Below, in pieces: positions 25,717 through 34,427 of a stretch of 38,019 bases of DNA. Each line of letters opens with the position of its first letter. Position 1 is the first letter of the stretch. A model generated the notes under the pieces. That model saw nothing but the letters and a program-made list of their open reading frames with translations, had not been told where the DNA came from and did not search any database. Position numbers and translations under genes: made by a program. Origin of the DNA: Thermodesulfobacteriota bacterium (GTDB lineage: Bacteria; Desulfobacterota; DSM-4660; Desulfatiglandales; Desulfatiglandaceae); NCBI GenBank assembly GCA_028278625.1, contig JANQDY010000121.1, positions 1 through 38,019 of the forward strand. The letters are read 5' to 3'.

Positions 25717-26487
25717 CTATTTTCCAACAAACACCGGCTTTCTTTTCTCCAGAAAGGCGTTAAATCCTTCCAGGCGGTCTTTGGTATCCCGTACCCGCAG
25801 ACTTCCCTCTGCTTCCACCGAAAGCCCCCTTTCAAGACCCTCATATTCTCCGGCGGCCATGGCCCTGAGCACACAGCTTACGGCAATGGGCGGCCTCTTT
25901 GCAAGCCTTTCCCCGAAAGCAAAAGCATCATCCAATAGGTTCCCCGGGGGAGAAATTTGATCAATCAGGCCGATTTCCAACGCTTCCTTGGCATCCACGG
26001 TTTTACTGAAAAGAATCATATCCAGGGCTTTTGCGCGTCCCACCAGCCGCGGCAGCCGCTGCGTGCCGCCCCAACCCGGAATGATGCCCAGGTTCAATTC
26101 CGTGAGCCCCACCTTTGCCTTGGGAGAGGCCGCCATTATTCTGAAATGACAAGCCATGGCCAATTCGAGACCTCCGCCCATGGCATGGCCGTTAATGGCG
26201 GCGATAACCGGTTTTTCAAACCGGTCGATCCGCTCCCACAAAGACCTGGCAAGGGGGCTGATCTTTGATGCGTTTGCCGCGTCTTTTACATCATATCCCG
26301 CTGAGAAACATTTTTCCCCGGCACCGGTCAGAATGAGCACCCGTATGCGCATATCTTGGTCCACCGCATCAATTGCCTTTTCAAATCCTTCCAAGGCCGC
26401 CAGGTTCCAGGTGTTGGCCGGAGGATGGTCGAAGGTGATTAAAGCGAGGTGATTCTTCATTTCCAAATGGATATTTTCAAACGTCAT
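25717..26487 (-). CDS. enoyl-CoA hydratase / crotonase family
   Basis: A 256-residue crotonase of standard length. The oxyanion-hole region is present (KCFSAGYDVKD), and both hydratase glutamates are in place: AMGGGLELAMACHF and [25 protein letters not shown]. It should hydrate a trans-2-enoyl-CoA. The ATG overlaps the stop of the acyl-CoA dehydrogenase gene by 4 bases, so the two are translationally coupled and likely act on the same substrate. Confidence 0.92.
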   Translation of the reverse strand: MTFENIHLEMKNHLALITFDHPPANTWNLAALEGFEKAIDAVDQDMRIRVLILTGAGEKCFSAGYDVKDAANASKISPLARSLWERIDRFEKPVIAAINGHAMGGGLELAMACHFRIMAASPKAKVGLTELNLGIIPGWGGTQRLPRLVGRAKALDMILFSKTVDAKEALEIGLIDQISPPGNLLDDAFAFGERLAKRPPIAVSCVLRAMAAGEYEGLERGLSVEAEGSLRVRDTKDRLEGFNAFLEKRKPVFVGK

Positions 26488-27707
26488 CGGACTTCTCCGC
26501 TACTATAAGGATAATAACTCTGGGCCACGTCCAAACGGGCCAGGTGGCTTCCGCCCAACCACAACTGGATAATCTTGCTGTCCCGCAGGTATTTCTCCAC
26601 GTGATATTCACGAACATAGCCGTATGAACCCATAAGATCCATGGCCCTGTTGCAGACCATTTCCGTCACGTCACAGGCGTGCACCTTGGCTGCACTGGCC
26701 CTGGCCAAAAGATAATCCTCACCGGGATTGCCGAATTTTTTCCGGTTATTGAACATGGCCGCCACAGAGAGATAAAACAAACGGGCCGATTCTATGCCAA
26801 TGGCCATATCGGCAATTATCGCCGCCTGCAGCGAATGGTTTCGTACCGGTTTTCCCCGGTAAGATCTGGTTCCGGTGTATTCCGTGACAATTTCCAGCAC
26901 GGCCTGGGCATTCCCCAAGGTCATGGGCGCGCTCGTCAGCCTGCCCCAACTGATGTTACTTCTGAACAGCTTCCAGTCAACTCCCGGTCCCGAGGCCCTG
27001 TATTCTTTGGGTACCCTGACATTGTCAAAATAAATGGCAGCGTTTACATCCGTGACCTTCATACCCATTTTGTCTTCCGGTTTGCCAAAGGAAAGGCCGG
27101 GCGTATCCTTTGGAACGTAGATAAGGGCAAGGCCCTCTTCTTTCAGATCTGGATCGGTCGTGCAGATAACACAGTAGAGGTCGGCAACGCTGGCGCCGCT
27201 GGGCCACATCTTTTCACCGTTAATGACCCATTCATCGCCTTCCAATCTGGCCCTGGTTCGGATCGTGAGGCCATGTTCCGCCCCATCCTCAATATTGCAG
27301 CCCCCGGCAGGCTCGGTAATGGCCAGACAGCCGCAGCGGGGCGTGTCATCACAGAACAGGGGGATAAATTTGTCCATGACTACCTTGTTCCGTCCCCCCA
27401 TTGCCGCGGCCAAGCACCACGGTATAATCAGGGCATGAAGCGAAAGCCCGCTGTCCCCCCTGGCGATCTCCTCGGATATGGCACAGATCGTGGTTGCCGA
27501 CCGTATTTCCAGACCACCATATCTTTTGGAAAACCCCCGCTTCTGAATGCCGAGCTTGACAAGCCCCTCATATGCCTTCTCAAACGCGGCGTGATCCTCA
27601 TCCATCCGCATCCGTATCGGCATAACCTCTTTATCAATGTATTTTCGAATCGTGGTCAATAGAAGCTGGTCTTCCTCGGACGTGATGAAGTCACCGTACC
27701 TTTTCAT
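26484..27707 (-). CDS. acyl-CoA dehydrogenase lacking the usual catalytic Glu
   Basis: A 407-residue member of the acyl-CoA dehydrogenase family. FAD/substrate-loop sequences are clear: CLAITEPAGGCNIEDGAEHG, WVINGEKMWPSGASVADLY, EDKMGMKVTDVNAAIYFDNVRVP and MDLMGSYGYVREYHVEKYLRD. At the position of the canonical base (YEGT in medium-chain enzymes) it reads QLWLGGSHLAR, with Leu384 in place of Glu. At the alternative site used by isovaleryl-CoA dehydrogenase the sequence is SWGRLTSAP, again without Glu. It may use another base or act on an unusual acyl-CoA. AAAGGAGG precedes the ATG. It is coupled to the hydratase gene downstream. Confidence 0.9.
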   Translation of the reverse strand: MKRYGDFITSEEDQLLLTTIRKYIDKEVMPIRMRMDEDHAAFEKAYEGLVKLGIQKRGFSKRYGGLEIRSATTICAISEEIARGDSGLSLHALIIPWCLAAAMGGRNKVVMDKFIPLFCDDTPRCGCLAITEPAGGCNIEDGAEHGLTIRTRARLEGDEWVINGEKMWPSGASVADLYCVICTTDPDLKEEGLALIYVPKDTPGLSFGKPEDKMGMKVTDVNAAIYFDNVRVPKEYRASGPGVDWKLFRSNISWGRLTSAPMTLGNAQAVLEIVTEYTGTRSYRGKPVRNHSLQAAIIADMAIGIESARLFYLSVAAMFNNRKKFGNPGEDYLLARASAAKVHACDVTEMVCNRAMDLMGSYGYVREYHVEKYLRDSKIIQLWLGGSHLARLDVAQSYYPYSSGEVR

Positions 27708-27799
27708 ATGAACCTCCTTTTCTTATTGCGTTTTTATTCTCATTTTGCCGCGTGATATTATCCCTCAAACACAACGTCTGCCCACGTCCCCGAACGACC

Positions 27800-28201
27800 T
27801 CAATGAACACCCTTCGTACGCCAGGGCCACATAAGGAGGACCGGAAGGACAAGGAGTAGGAGCCAAGCCGCCACCGTTGATACGGTCCCTGGATTGGATC
27901 CCGTAGCGCCAATAATACCCCCACCGACGATGCACAGACCAAGACGGAGAGCAATCTTATCAGGCGGGCCGCGACGGGCCAATTTAGTTGCGACGAGAGT
28001 AAGAGCAGCCATGACGAAACCCACCACGATGGAGATTGAGACCATCAATGCGCCAGCGGCACCAGCCATATCGCCTGCCGGGCCTTCCTGCCTTGCTGTA
28101 TCCGAAAAAGTGGTCATACCGATGAGCACGCCGAACGCCATTAGCCCGCTCACAAAAAACGGGAGAAACCAGACAAGCCATGAACGCATTTTAGAGCTCA
28201 A
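27800..28201 (-). CDS. small four-helix membrane protein, unknown function
   Basis: A 133-residue protein with four hydrophobic segments: WLVWFLPFFVSGLMAFGVLIG, MVSISIVVGFVMAALTLVA, LGLCIVGGGIIGATG and VAAWLLLLVLPVLLMWPW. I do not recognise a family. The frame starts at a TTG (28201) with GGGAAG just upstream; an internal ATG at 28189 is the alternative. It lies between two acyl-CoA genes on the same strand, with gaps of 130 and 92 bases. Its high-GC codon use resembles the crotonase upstream more than the dehydrogenase downstream. Confidence 0.6.
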   Translation of the reverse strand: MSSKMRSWLVWFLPFFVSGLMAFGVLIGMTTFSDTARQEGPAGDMAGAAGALMVSISIVVGFVMAALTLVATKLARRGPPDKIALRLGLCIVGGGIIGATGSNPGTVSTVAAWLLLLVLPVLLMWPWRTKGVH

Positions 28202-28331
28202 TATTCTTCCCTCTCACCCGCGGAACAAGGTTTATGAAACCTGCATTTTTAAATCCCCGCATCAGCGGCACGGTGGCAACGCCCTGTCGGACGGCCTGCG
28301 ATTGTTGTATGGTGCTCGCTTAGGCGCCTCT

Positions 28332-29135
28332 CTATTTACCGGTAAAAACGGGGGCTCTTTTTTCCAGGAATGCCCGCGAACCCTCGACACAGTCCTCAGA
28401 ATTTTGTGTCAGGGCGAACTGGTCCATGTCAGCATGGGATGAGGTGGCATTGAGCGCGTTGGTGTGTGCATTAATCGCCGATTTGCACAGGCGAACCCCG
28501 TTTGGAGGCAGTGAGGCAGCGCGACGTGCCATCACCAAGGCGGCCTCCACCGCCGTGCCGTTGGCCACCACTTCGTCGGCCAAACCCCAGTCCACTGCAC
28601 GGTTGGCGTCAAGCTTCTCAGCCAGCACCACGATGCGTTTGGCTTTGGCCGGGCCTACCAGATTGGTGATCCTCGGCACCGAGCCCCAACTCATGTTGAA
28701 CCCACGCTCCACTTCAGGTACATAAAAGTACCCACCCTCCCCGATGACACGTAAATCACACGACACAGCCAGAGCCGTCCCACCCCCAACGCACCAACCC
28801 TCAATGGCGACGATGGTTAATGGGTCCAACTCCTCCCACGCCCGGCACATACGAGGCCCGGTCTTGAGCATGACGCGACGATCAGCGAGTCCCGCAGTTG
28901 CACTTTTGGCCACCTCCTCGTCCTTGAGATCCATGCCCAGGCAAAAGTTGTCCGCCCTCCCAGTCAGCACTACGGCACACAGGTCAGGGTCGTCTGCCAA
29001 AGCGTGGGCAGCCTCGGTGAGCTCTCGCATGATTGCAAATGACAGGGCGTTGGCATTGTTATTCCGATCAAAACGGACGATAGCGATGCGGTCGGCTTTC
29101 TCAAGGGAAACTTGGTCGGTCATCATTTCAATCAT
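28332..29135 (-). CDS. divergent crotonase-family protein (enoyl-CoA hydratase-like)
   Basis: A 267-residue crotonase from ATG 29135 (GAGG four bases upstream; ATGs at 29126 and 29123 are alternatives, and the frame is open to 29183). The CoA and oxyanion region is present (CLGMDLKDEE, GWCVGGGTALAVSCD). Of the two hydratase glutamates, the first (GGGxELA) is Ala here and the second is kept (VPEVERG). The usual PGxGGTQRL is changed to NMSWGSVPRI. A different crotonase reaction, such as isomerisation, hydrolysis or carboxylic-ester chemistry, is therefore possible. Base composition looks richer in G+C at third positions than the neighbouring genes by eye, consistent with acquisition. Confidence 0.85.
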   Translation of the reverse strand: MIEMMTDQVSLEKADRIAIVRFDRNNNANALSFAIMRELTEAAHALADDPDLCAVVLTGRADNFCLGMDLKDEEVAKSATAGLADRRVMLKTGPRMCRAWEELDPLTIVAIEGWCVGGGTALAVSCDLRVIGEGGYFYVPEVERGFNMSWGSVPRITNLVGPAKAKRIVVLAEKLDANRAVDWGLADEVVANGTAVEAALVMARRAASLPPNGVRLCKSAINAHTNALNATSSHADMDQFALTQNSEDCVEGSRAFLEKRAPVFTGK

Positions 29136-29332
29136 CTTTCCTCGTACAAAGAATGTGCTATTATATGTTTGGCGCGGAGCCAAGTTGGTTGTGACGGTTT
29201 TTCCGATGTCATTTCGGATACGGCCGTCCTGTTACCGCTTGATAGACTTTAAGGGTAGTTACATCAAAAAGCCTTTGATATTCAACCCCTGTGCGATTCC
29301 CGAGTGGAAAATTCACACTCCCCTCTGAATGA

Positions 29333-29407
29333 GGATATCACAGCCATTCGGCTGCGAGCAATCGTTTGAGATATCATCCTGCCCAAATAGTGAAATTTAA
29401 CTCCAGT
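29333..29407. repeat. dispersed palindromic repeat, copy B
   Basis: Second copy of the repeat at 20767-20841, aligned without gaps over 75 bases. Its internal palindrome is weaker than in copy A (GATATCACAGCC against GAGATATCATCC), showing that the copies have diverged. It lies in the non-coding stretch 29136-29762, upstream of the divergent crotonase gene. Confidence 0.7.
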
Positions 29408-29497
29408 GAGGCACTTTCGCCTTTTGGAGATGACTCTCGCCAAGAAGACCCTGCATAATTTCGTTGAGCATGTGATCCGGTTTTGTGAGCAAGGGCC

Positions 29498-29661
29498 TGG
29501 GAACCTTGTGGTTCCGCCCGGCTTGGGGAGTACGTACAGCGGTGGGCAAAATGGACGTGCTCAGGATTACCCTCCAATAAGGCCAGCGCATATAAGTCAC
29601 TAACGCGGCATAGCCGCAGGTTCTTGGCACTGGGCTCTGGGTCCTGGGTGCCAGTGCCCAA
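29498..29661. repeat. cluster of inverted repeats in a non-coding stretch
   Basis: Three hairpins stand close together: GGAACC-TTGT-GGTTCC near 29498-29513, GCGGC-ATA-GCCGC near 29606-29618, and a longer one with arms TTGGCACTGG (29624-29633) and CCAGTGCCCAA (29651-29661). None is followed by a T run. The region has no convincing gene; a plus-strand frame at 29427-29480 reads MTLAKKTLHNFVEHVIRFCE and may be a reverse-transcriptase fragment, but this is weak. The whole of 29136-29762 looks like accumulated mobile-element debris. Confidence 0.45.
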
Positions 29662-29762
29662 TGTCTAGCGCCCAGCCCATTTGAAGGCTGACGGTTCTAC
29701 GTTTGCTCGATGAAGGATGCAAATCTACTCGCACTCATTATTTCACCGTCATGGGTCTGGAT

Positions 29763-30791
29763 TCAGTTGGGGTCAGGGCACCTGCACCCCCGCGCCCACT
29801 TATAGTGCGAATAATTCATTGAGTACTCCATGCAATAGAACGCAGGGGCCATTATCCCACCCCCTCCCGGTCTGCACGGAGGATATGACTTGCGATCCAA
29901 AAGGTATCGTGTGGTCCAGACGGCTAAACCGATGACAGCGATTATCTCCGCCGTGCACAGGGCTTTCGCTGTGTGGCCGGTTACGGGGCTATTGGGGCAG
30001 CACGCTCCTGACTGTCCTTTCTTCTGGTTGGGCGGGCATGATGCAGCATGGGATCCTAACGATTCATGATCTCCTAGGACGTGATCTCCTGCGCCTCTGT
30101 ATATGACGAACGATGATTCACGCGTTCCTGTGTTCGCATTTGTCTCAAACAAAGTGTGATGGCCTGAGAGTGCTGCCGCACCGATGACGCCACCACCTGC
30201 TCTAATAACTCCAGCCGGAATTGTAATAGCTTCCACATCTCCGTTTTTTTGGACATCCAAGTACTGTTCTTCACCCAAATCGTCTGCGTAAAAGGCCGCA
30301 ATGTGGGAACCCCCTTCTCCACCGACCCACCGGACAACCACTTCTTCACCGGGTACGATCGTCTGGTCGGATTCCGGTTCCACCAGTTCGATCGGCATCG
30401 GGATTTGGGCGGATGGCGGGCGGTATATCAACGTACCATCTGACCGCTTTGCGACCAAAGTCAATGAATCTCCACCCCTTAGATCATGCAGTTCTAGATA
30501 AAAGTACGGTATGCTGTCTTCATCCGCAGCCTCTTCACCTGAAGAGACAAGCTCAAACGGTCTATCATTAATTGTAAGAACGGCGTCATAAACAAAGTTC
30601 TGGTCTACGTCCCGGACCCATGCCGTGGCAACAGGGCCTTCATCATCAAAAGACACCGTTGCCAATACCACACGCTGTGAGACCGTATGATTGTCATTGC
30701 CCGAACACGCGGGCAGAGAAATGGTCGACAAGGTGAAAAGAACCATAATAAGAAGAGATAACGCTTTTGATCGCCTGGTTTTGTTTGTCAT
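29763..30791 (-). CDS. predicted lipoprotein of unknown function
   Basis: A 342-residue exported protein from ATG 30791 (GGAG five bases upstream). The signal sequence TNKTRRSKALSLLIMVLFTLSTISLPAC ends in a lipobox-like LPAC, so lipid anchoring at the Cys is predicted. The mature part begins with a beta-rich region of about 200 residues (VVLATVSFDDEGPVATAWVRDV, then VVRWVGGEGG). A cysteine-rich C-terminal part follows (SCPPNQKKGQSGACCPN, a hydrophobic stretch AEIIAVIGLAVWTT, and CRCPDPN). I do not recognise a family. The central domain could be an Ig-like surface module. It has no operon partner. Confidence 0.7.
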   Translation of the reverse strand: MTNKTRRSKALSLLIMVLFTLSTISLPACSGNDNHTVSQRVVLATVSFDDEGPVATAWVRDVDQNFVYDAVLTINDRPFELVSSGEEAADEDSIPYFYLELHDLRGGDSLTLVAKRSDGTLIYRPPSAQIPMPIELVEPESDQTIVPGEEVVVRWVGGEGGSHIAAFYADDLGEEQYLDVQKNGDVEAITIPAGVIRAGGGVIGAAALSGHHTLFETNANTGTRESSFVIYRGAGDHVLGDHESLGSHAASCPPNQKKGQSGACCPNSPVTGHTAKALCTAEIIAVIGLAVWTTRYLLDRKSYPPCRPGGGGIMAPAFYCMEYSMNYSHYKWARGCRCPDPN

Positions 30792-31311
30792 AACAGCTCC
30801 ATTGACACTCATGTTCATGCCCGCCTATAGAGGGTTTCGACAGTGAATCCTAAATCCCGAGCATTCCGTCCCTGTCTCAAGATGGGGTTGGTTTTTCGTA
30901 GAGATTTACGCTCCCAACAGACAAACGGTGCCCGTTAGGAGCAAGGCATATACATTTCGAGTTGCATTTTTATTTGGGGACCTCCTGAAGAGTGGTTGAA
31001 GGCCAGATGAGAATATCTTGGTTAATGTAATGCGTAACACAGCGTTAGGTCAAGAAGAACTCCGCTGCCTTTCCCGTGCGGCACGATTTTGGCTGCATCT
31101 GATGATAGCGGGTGTATGTGGCTATATGGCATCATTTGGGATTCCTGACGTATGTTGGATATATCTTGGGATTCTTATAAAATTCAATCACCCCAACATG
31201 TTGTATGGCCTCATAAAAAAAGAGAGCCGAAAAAACGCCTGTGTCAGTTGTATATACCTGCGGCATTCTTGAAATATTTAGAGCAGTCCAGATTCAAGAA
31301 TAGGCCAATAA
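30792..31311. other. intergenic region, no gene recognised
   Basis: About 520 bases between two convergent or same-strand accessory genes. A plus-strand frame at 31018-31272 encodes 84 residues but shows no family resemblance and no good ribosome site. I see no terminator or repeat that I can support. Confidence 0.5.
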
Positions 31312-32553
31312 TCATGGCTGCTTTGATCTGTGTGGATAAAGATCCGGATACAGTTTCTTCGCACACTCCGGGCAAATGCCGTGGCTAAATTCAGCATGTG
31401 AATGTTTCTGGATATAAGCCTCAATTTGATTCCAATAACCCTTGTCATCACGTATCTTTTTACATGAAGAGCAAATGGGAAGCATCCCACTCAATGTTCT
31501 TACTTGTTTTAGAGCTTTTTCAAGCTTGTCTCTCTCTCGCTGTAGTGCTTCCTCCGCCTGTTTGCGTTTGGTAATGTCTTCAATTATCCCTTTATAATGA
31601 GTAACATAACCTTCCTCATCTCTTATAATATAGGTCCAGTCGCTTACGATTTTTATATCTCCGTATTTCGTGACTATACGGTAGTGTATGTGATTATATT
31701 CCATAGTGCTCTTTTGGTTGCTGAAAGTTATTACTTCATCTGCAACCCTTTTAAGATCATCTTTATGCACACAATCCTCGTAGGACACCTTGCCGGAAAA
31801 AAACTCTTCTGCGGTATGGCCAAAAAGCCTTTCAACATTCTCAGTAACAAATTCAACCGGCCAACCTTCTTGGTTCTTCCATGTAAAAGCAACGACAGGA
31901 CTTCTATTAAGGATTGTGTTCGCCTCTTTCAATGCATCCTCGACTCTTTTGCGCTCAATTACATGGCTAAGCGTTTGGCCAAAAAAACGAAGCAGGGATT
32001 TGTCGTCGTCGTTCCATGTCCGGCGCTCACGGATTGAGTCGAAACCAAGAAATCCTAATATTTTTTCTTTCGTTTCCATTGGCACTACAAAAAGCGATCG
32101 AATATTTTGAGCCTCGAAGTGTTCTCGTTCCAGCCATCCTTCAGGCGGCAATGCCGTCACATCGGGTACGTGGAATACATCGCGCCTTCTAATGCATTCC
32201 TCAAACCAAGGCAGTTCTTCGTCTATCGAGATATTCTTGAGATTTTCTATCTGCGGTTCGATTCCTTCAGCACACCACTCATGGGTGTTTTTCATCCTCC
32301 TACTGCCTTCCTTAAATTGGAATATGTAGGCACGGTCAGCCTTGGTGAAAGCACCAATTGATGATAAGGCACGGTCTATCACTTGATCGATGCTTCCACT
32401 GTCTATCCTGGCAAATTCTGACGAGATCTCAGACACGAGACGCTCGAACTTATGTCGACGCTGCAATTCCAAATAGATTTGCCTGCGTTTATATTCAGAC
32501 TTCTTCAATTCTTGAATTCTTTTTTCTAGTTCTTCATGGGTAAGTTTTTCAGG
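31312..32553 (-). CDS. GAF-PAS sensor protein with C-terminal four-cysteine domain
   Basis: A 413-residue soluble protein from ATG 32553 (AAGG upstream). It opens with the coiled coil MPEKLTHEELEKRIQELKKSE. A GAF domain follows at about residues 45-200 (ADRAYIFQFKEGSR, FVVPMETKEKILGFLGFDS), then a PAS/PAC domain at about 225-340 ending in GIIEDITKRKQAEE. The C-terminus is the four-cysteine domain: Cys361, Cys364, Cys394, Cys397 in LPICSSCKKIRDDKGYW and HGICPEC. There is no kinase, GGDEF or DNA-binding domain, so the cysteine domain must be the output. The same domain, with identical Cys spacing, ends the response regulator at 7273-7830. Confidence 0.88.
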   Translation of the reverse strand, partial: PEKLTHEELEKRIQELKKSEYKRRQIYLELQRRHKFERLVSEISSEFARIDSGSIDQVIDRALSSIGAFTKADRAYIFQFKEGSRRMKNTHEWCAEGIEPQIENLKNISIDEELPWFEECIRRRDVFHVPDVTALPPEGWLEREHFEAQNIRSLFVVPMETKEKILGFLGFDSIRERRTWNDDDKSLLRFFGQTLSHVIERKRVEDALKEANTILNRSPVVAFTWKNQEGWPVEFVTENVERLFGHTAEEFFSGKVSYEDCVHKDDLKRVADEVITFSNQKSTMEYNHIHYRIVTKYGDIKIVSDWTYIIRDEEGYVTHYKGIIEDITKRKQAEEALQRERDKLEKALKQVRTLSGMLPICSSCKKIRDDKGYWNQIEAYIQKHSHAEFSHGICPECAKKLYPDLYPHRSKQP

Positions 32554-32828
32554 CATAGATATTACCTTTGGCCATGGAATCGGAATAAGTGACACATTCA
32601 TGATTCTCGAATCCTGCCGCAATTGAACACACCATTTGCATGTCTAACTGCAGACTGTCAGATATCTGGCAAGAGTGTTGGAGGCCGGATATCCACATAT
32701 TGTGTGCAGCTTTTCAGCCGTCAAAATGAAATAAACTGAGAATACCACGTGAGATCCAATTCTCCAAATGCGTTGAAGATCTGGGTTTATATTTTTTTGC
32801 CAGCTGGAACATCACTAGGGCTTGCTAT

Positions 32829-34427
32829 TCACTGCCTTGGTAAAGATTGGATGAACTTACCCACCAGATTAATGACCGCCCGTTCGTGCTTCCATGCATG
32901 GTCATCATGTTGCTTCCAAAAGGGAGCCGCTGTCGTGACAAGAATCATATCGAGTTCATCCAGCAAAACAATCAACTGCCCACCATGTCCCCATGCTAAG
33001 TTAAAATGATGGTCACCTACACTGGCGGACCACCACTGATAGCCGTACCCGATGTTGCTGAAATAACGTCCCACTTTGCCGGATATAATCCCCGCAGAGG
33101 TGATATCTTCCGAGTATCTTCGCAGTGATTCCCTGACCCAGCTCTCTGAAATCACCTGTTTTCCCCCGTATTCACCTTTGTTTAGATATAATAAGCCAAA
33201 CTTCGCCGCATCACGCGCCGTAAAGTGGAGATCTCCGCAGCCGTTGTTGTGGCCGTCCCTGTCAGTCCCCCAAACGCCTACTTCCGTGCCGATTTGGGGA
33301 AAAAGATGCTTCTCAGCGTATGACTTTAGATTTGTATCGCAGGCCCGGGCCAGGATTATTCCCAGCCAATTGGACGTCAGATTGCTGTAATGGAACTCCG
33401 TTCCAGGATTTGCGATGAGAGGAATTTCAGCGACGAGGGGCAGATAGTCGCCCGACAAAAGCGCCTTCCAAAGAGCAGGATCGGTCTCCTCCCAGGGATA
33501 TCCCGCGCGCATTTGCAGCAAGTGTCTGATCGCGATCTGCATTTTCCTTGGATCTTTTGTTTTTCCGGCAACCTCCGGAAAGAAGTCCATCATCTTCTGA
33601 TCCACGTTTAAGAGACGGCCCTGATCCAGCGCAATCCCGACCAATGCCGAAGTATAGCTTTTCGTTACCGATTGAAGCCGGGCCTTCTGCTCCATTGACC
33701 CTTCATTGAAGTATCCTTCAGCTATCAGATGGCCATTCTTAATAACCAGCAGTCCATAGAGGGTCTCTAATTGAGCCGCATCGAGATATAGCTCTGCTAC
33801 AAGCTTCGGATTCAGTCCCTGCTCTTCGGGAGTTGACACCTTCCAGTTATCCCCACACAGCGGTGCGTAAACAACCACTTCGAGATCCTTAGCCTGAGGT
33901 CGCAGCATCTCCGCAATCCTGGGACGGATATTTTTCATCCGCCCGTAGTCCAGTTTCAATCCCAGGGACCCAAGGTTCGCTCCGAGTTGATCGTAGAGCC
34001 CTATGTCTTCATCAAAAGGGGCTGAAACGATATCCAATGCAGTAGACCCGCTATTATTCCTCAAATACTTGTTAGCACCTTTGTCCAGGAGAGCCTTGAC
34101 AATCTCTGTTCGGCAAAAAAGAGCGGCCAGGTGAAGGGGTGTTGAACCATGCCTGTCTCCTATTGTCATATCAGCCCCGGCCTCAATTAAGGTCTTGGCC
34201 GCTTCAGAATTGCCAAATGTGGTTGCAATAAGCAGGGGAGTGGACCCATACGCATCCTTTTCATTCAGGTCCGAACCGGCCTTAACGTGTCGCCTAATGA
34301 CTCCAATATTTCCCTGGAGGGCCGCCAAGTGGAGGCTTACACTCGGAAATGAGTTCTCTTGTTCTCCGCAAACCGATAACGGTATAGGGAGCGTGGCCAA
34401 TAGAAGGGTTGTCGTTACTGCTTTCAT
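32829..34427 (-). CDS. ankyrin repeat / serine beta-lactamase-fold hydrolase fusion
   Basis: A 532-residue protein with a probable Sec signal peptide (MKAVTTTLLLATLPIPLSVCG; the Cys is not in a good lipobox). About four ankyrin repeats follow at residues 28-150 (VSLHLAALQGNIGVIRRHVKAG, GSTPLLIATTFGNSEAAKTL, GSTPLHLAALFCRTEIVKALL). The C-terminal 330 residues are a class C beta-lactamase/DD-peptidase-type domain with the SxxK motif Ser253-Lys256 in QSVTKSYTS, the YxN motif in FHYSNLTSN and HGG in AWGHGGQL. All three catalytic motifs are intact, so an active esterase or peptidase is likely; true beta-lactamase activity is not implied. The fusion suggests a periplasmic enzyme guided by protein binding. 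Confidence 0.88.
   Translation of the reverse strand: MKAVTTTLLLATLPIPLSVCGEQENSFPSVSLHLAALQGNIGVIRRHVKAGSDLNEKDAYGSTPLLIATTFGNSEAAKTLIEAGADMTIGDRHGSTPLHLAALFCRTEIVKALLDKGANKYLRNNSGSTALDIVSAPFDEDIGLYDQLGANLGSLGLKLDYGRMKNIRPRIAEMLRPQAKDLEVVVYAPLCGDNWKVSTPEEQGLNPKLVAELYLDAAQLETLYGLLVIKNGHLIAEGYFNEGSMEQKARLQSVTKSYTSALVGIALDQGRLLNVDQKMMDFFPEVAGKTKDPRKMQIAIRHLLQMRAGYPWEETDPALWKALLSGDYLPLVAEIPLIANPGTEFHYSNLTSNWLGIILARACDTNLKSYAEKHLFPQIGTEVGVWGTDRDGHNNGCGDLHFTARDAAKFGLLYLNKGEYGGKQVISESWVRESLRRYSEDITSAGIISGKVGRYFSNIGYGYQWWSASVGDHHFNLAWGHGGQLIVLLDELDMILVTTAAPFWKQHDDHAWKHERAVINLVGKFIQSLPRQ

Noticed and set aside
26679..27662. Plus-strand open frame of 327 codons opposite the acyl-CoA dehydrogenase
   Set aside because: Antisense shadow of a well-supported gene, with no recognisable domain.
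29406..29603. Plus-strand frame with KTLHNFVEHVIRFCEQG, perhaps a reverse-transcriptase fragment
   Set aside because: Resemblance is short and from memory, and no group II intron structure was seen next to it; kept only as a remark in the repeat cluster entry.
31018..31272. 84-codon plus-strand frame in the gap before the GAF-PAS gene
   Set aside because: No family resemblance, no ribosome site and several rare-looking residue runs; probably chance.
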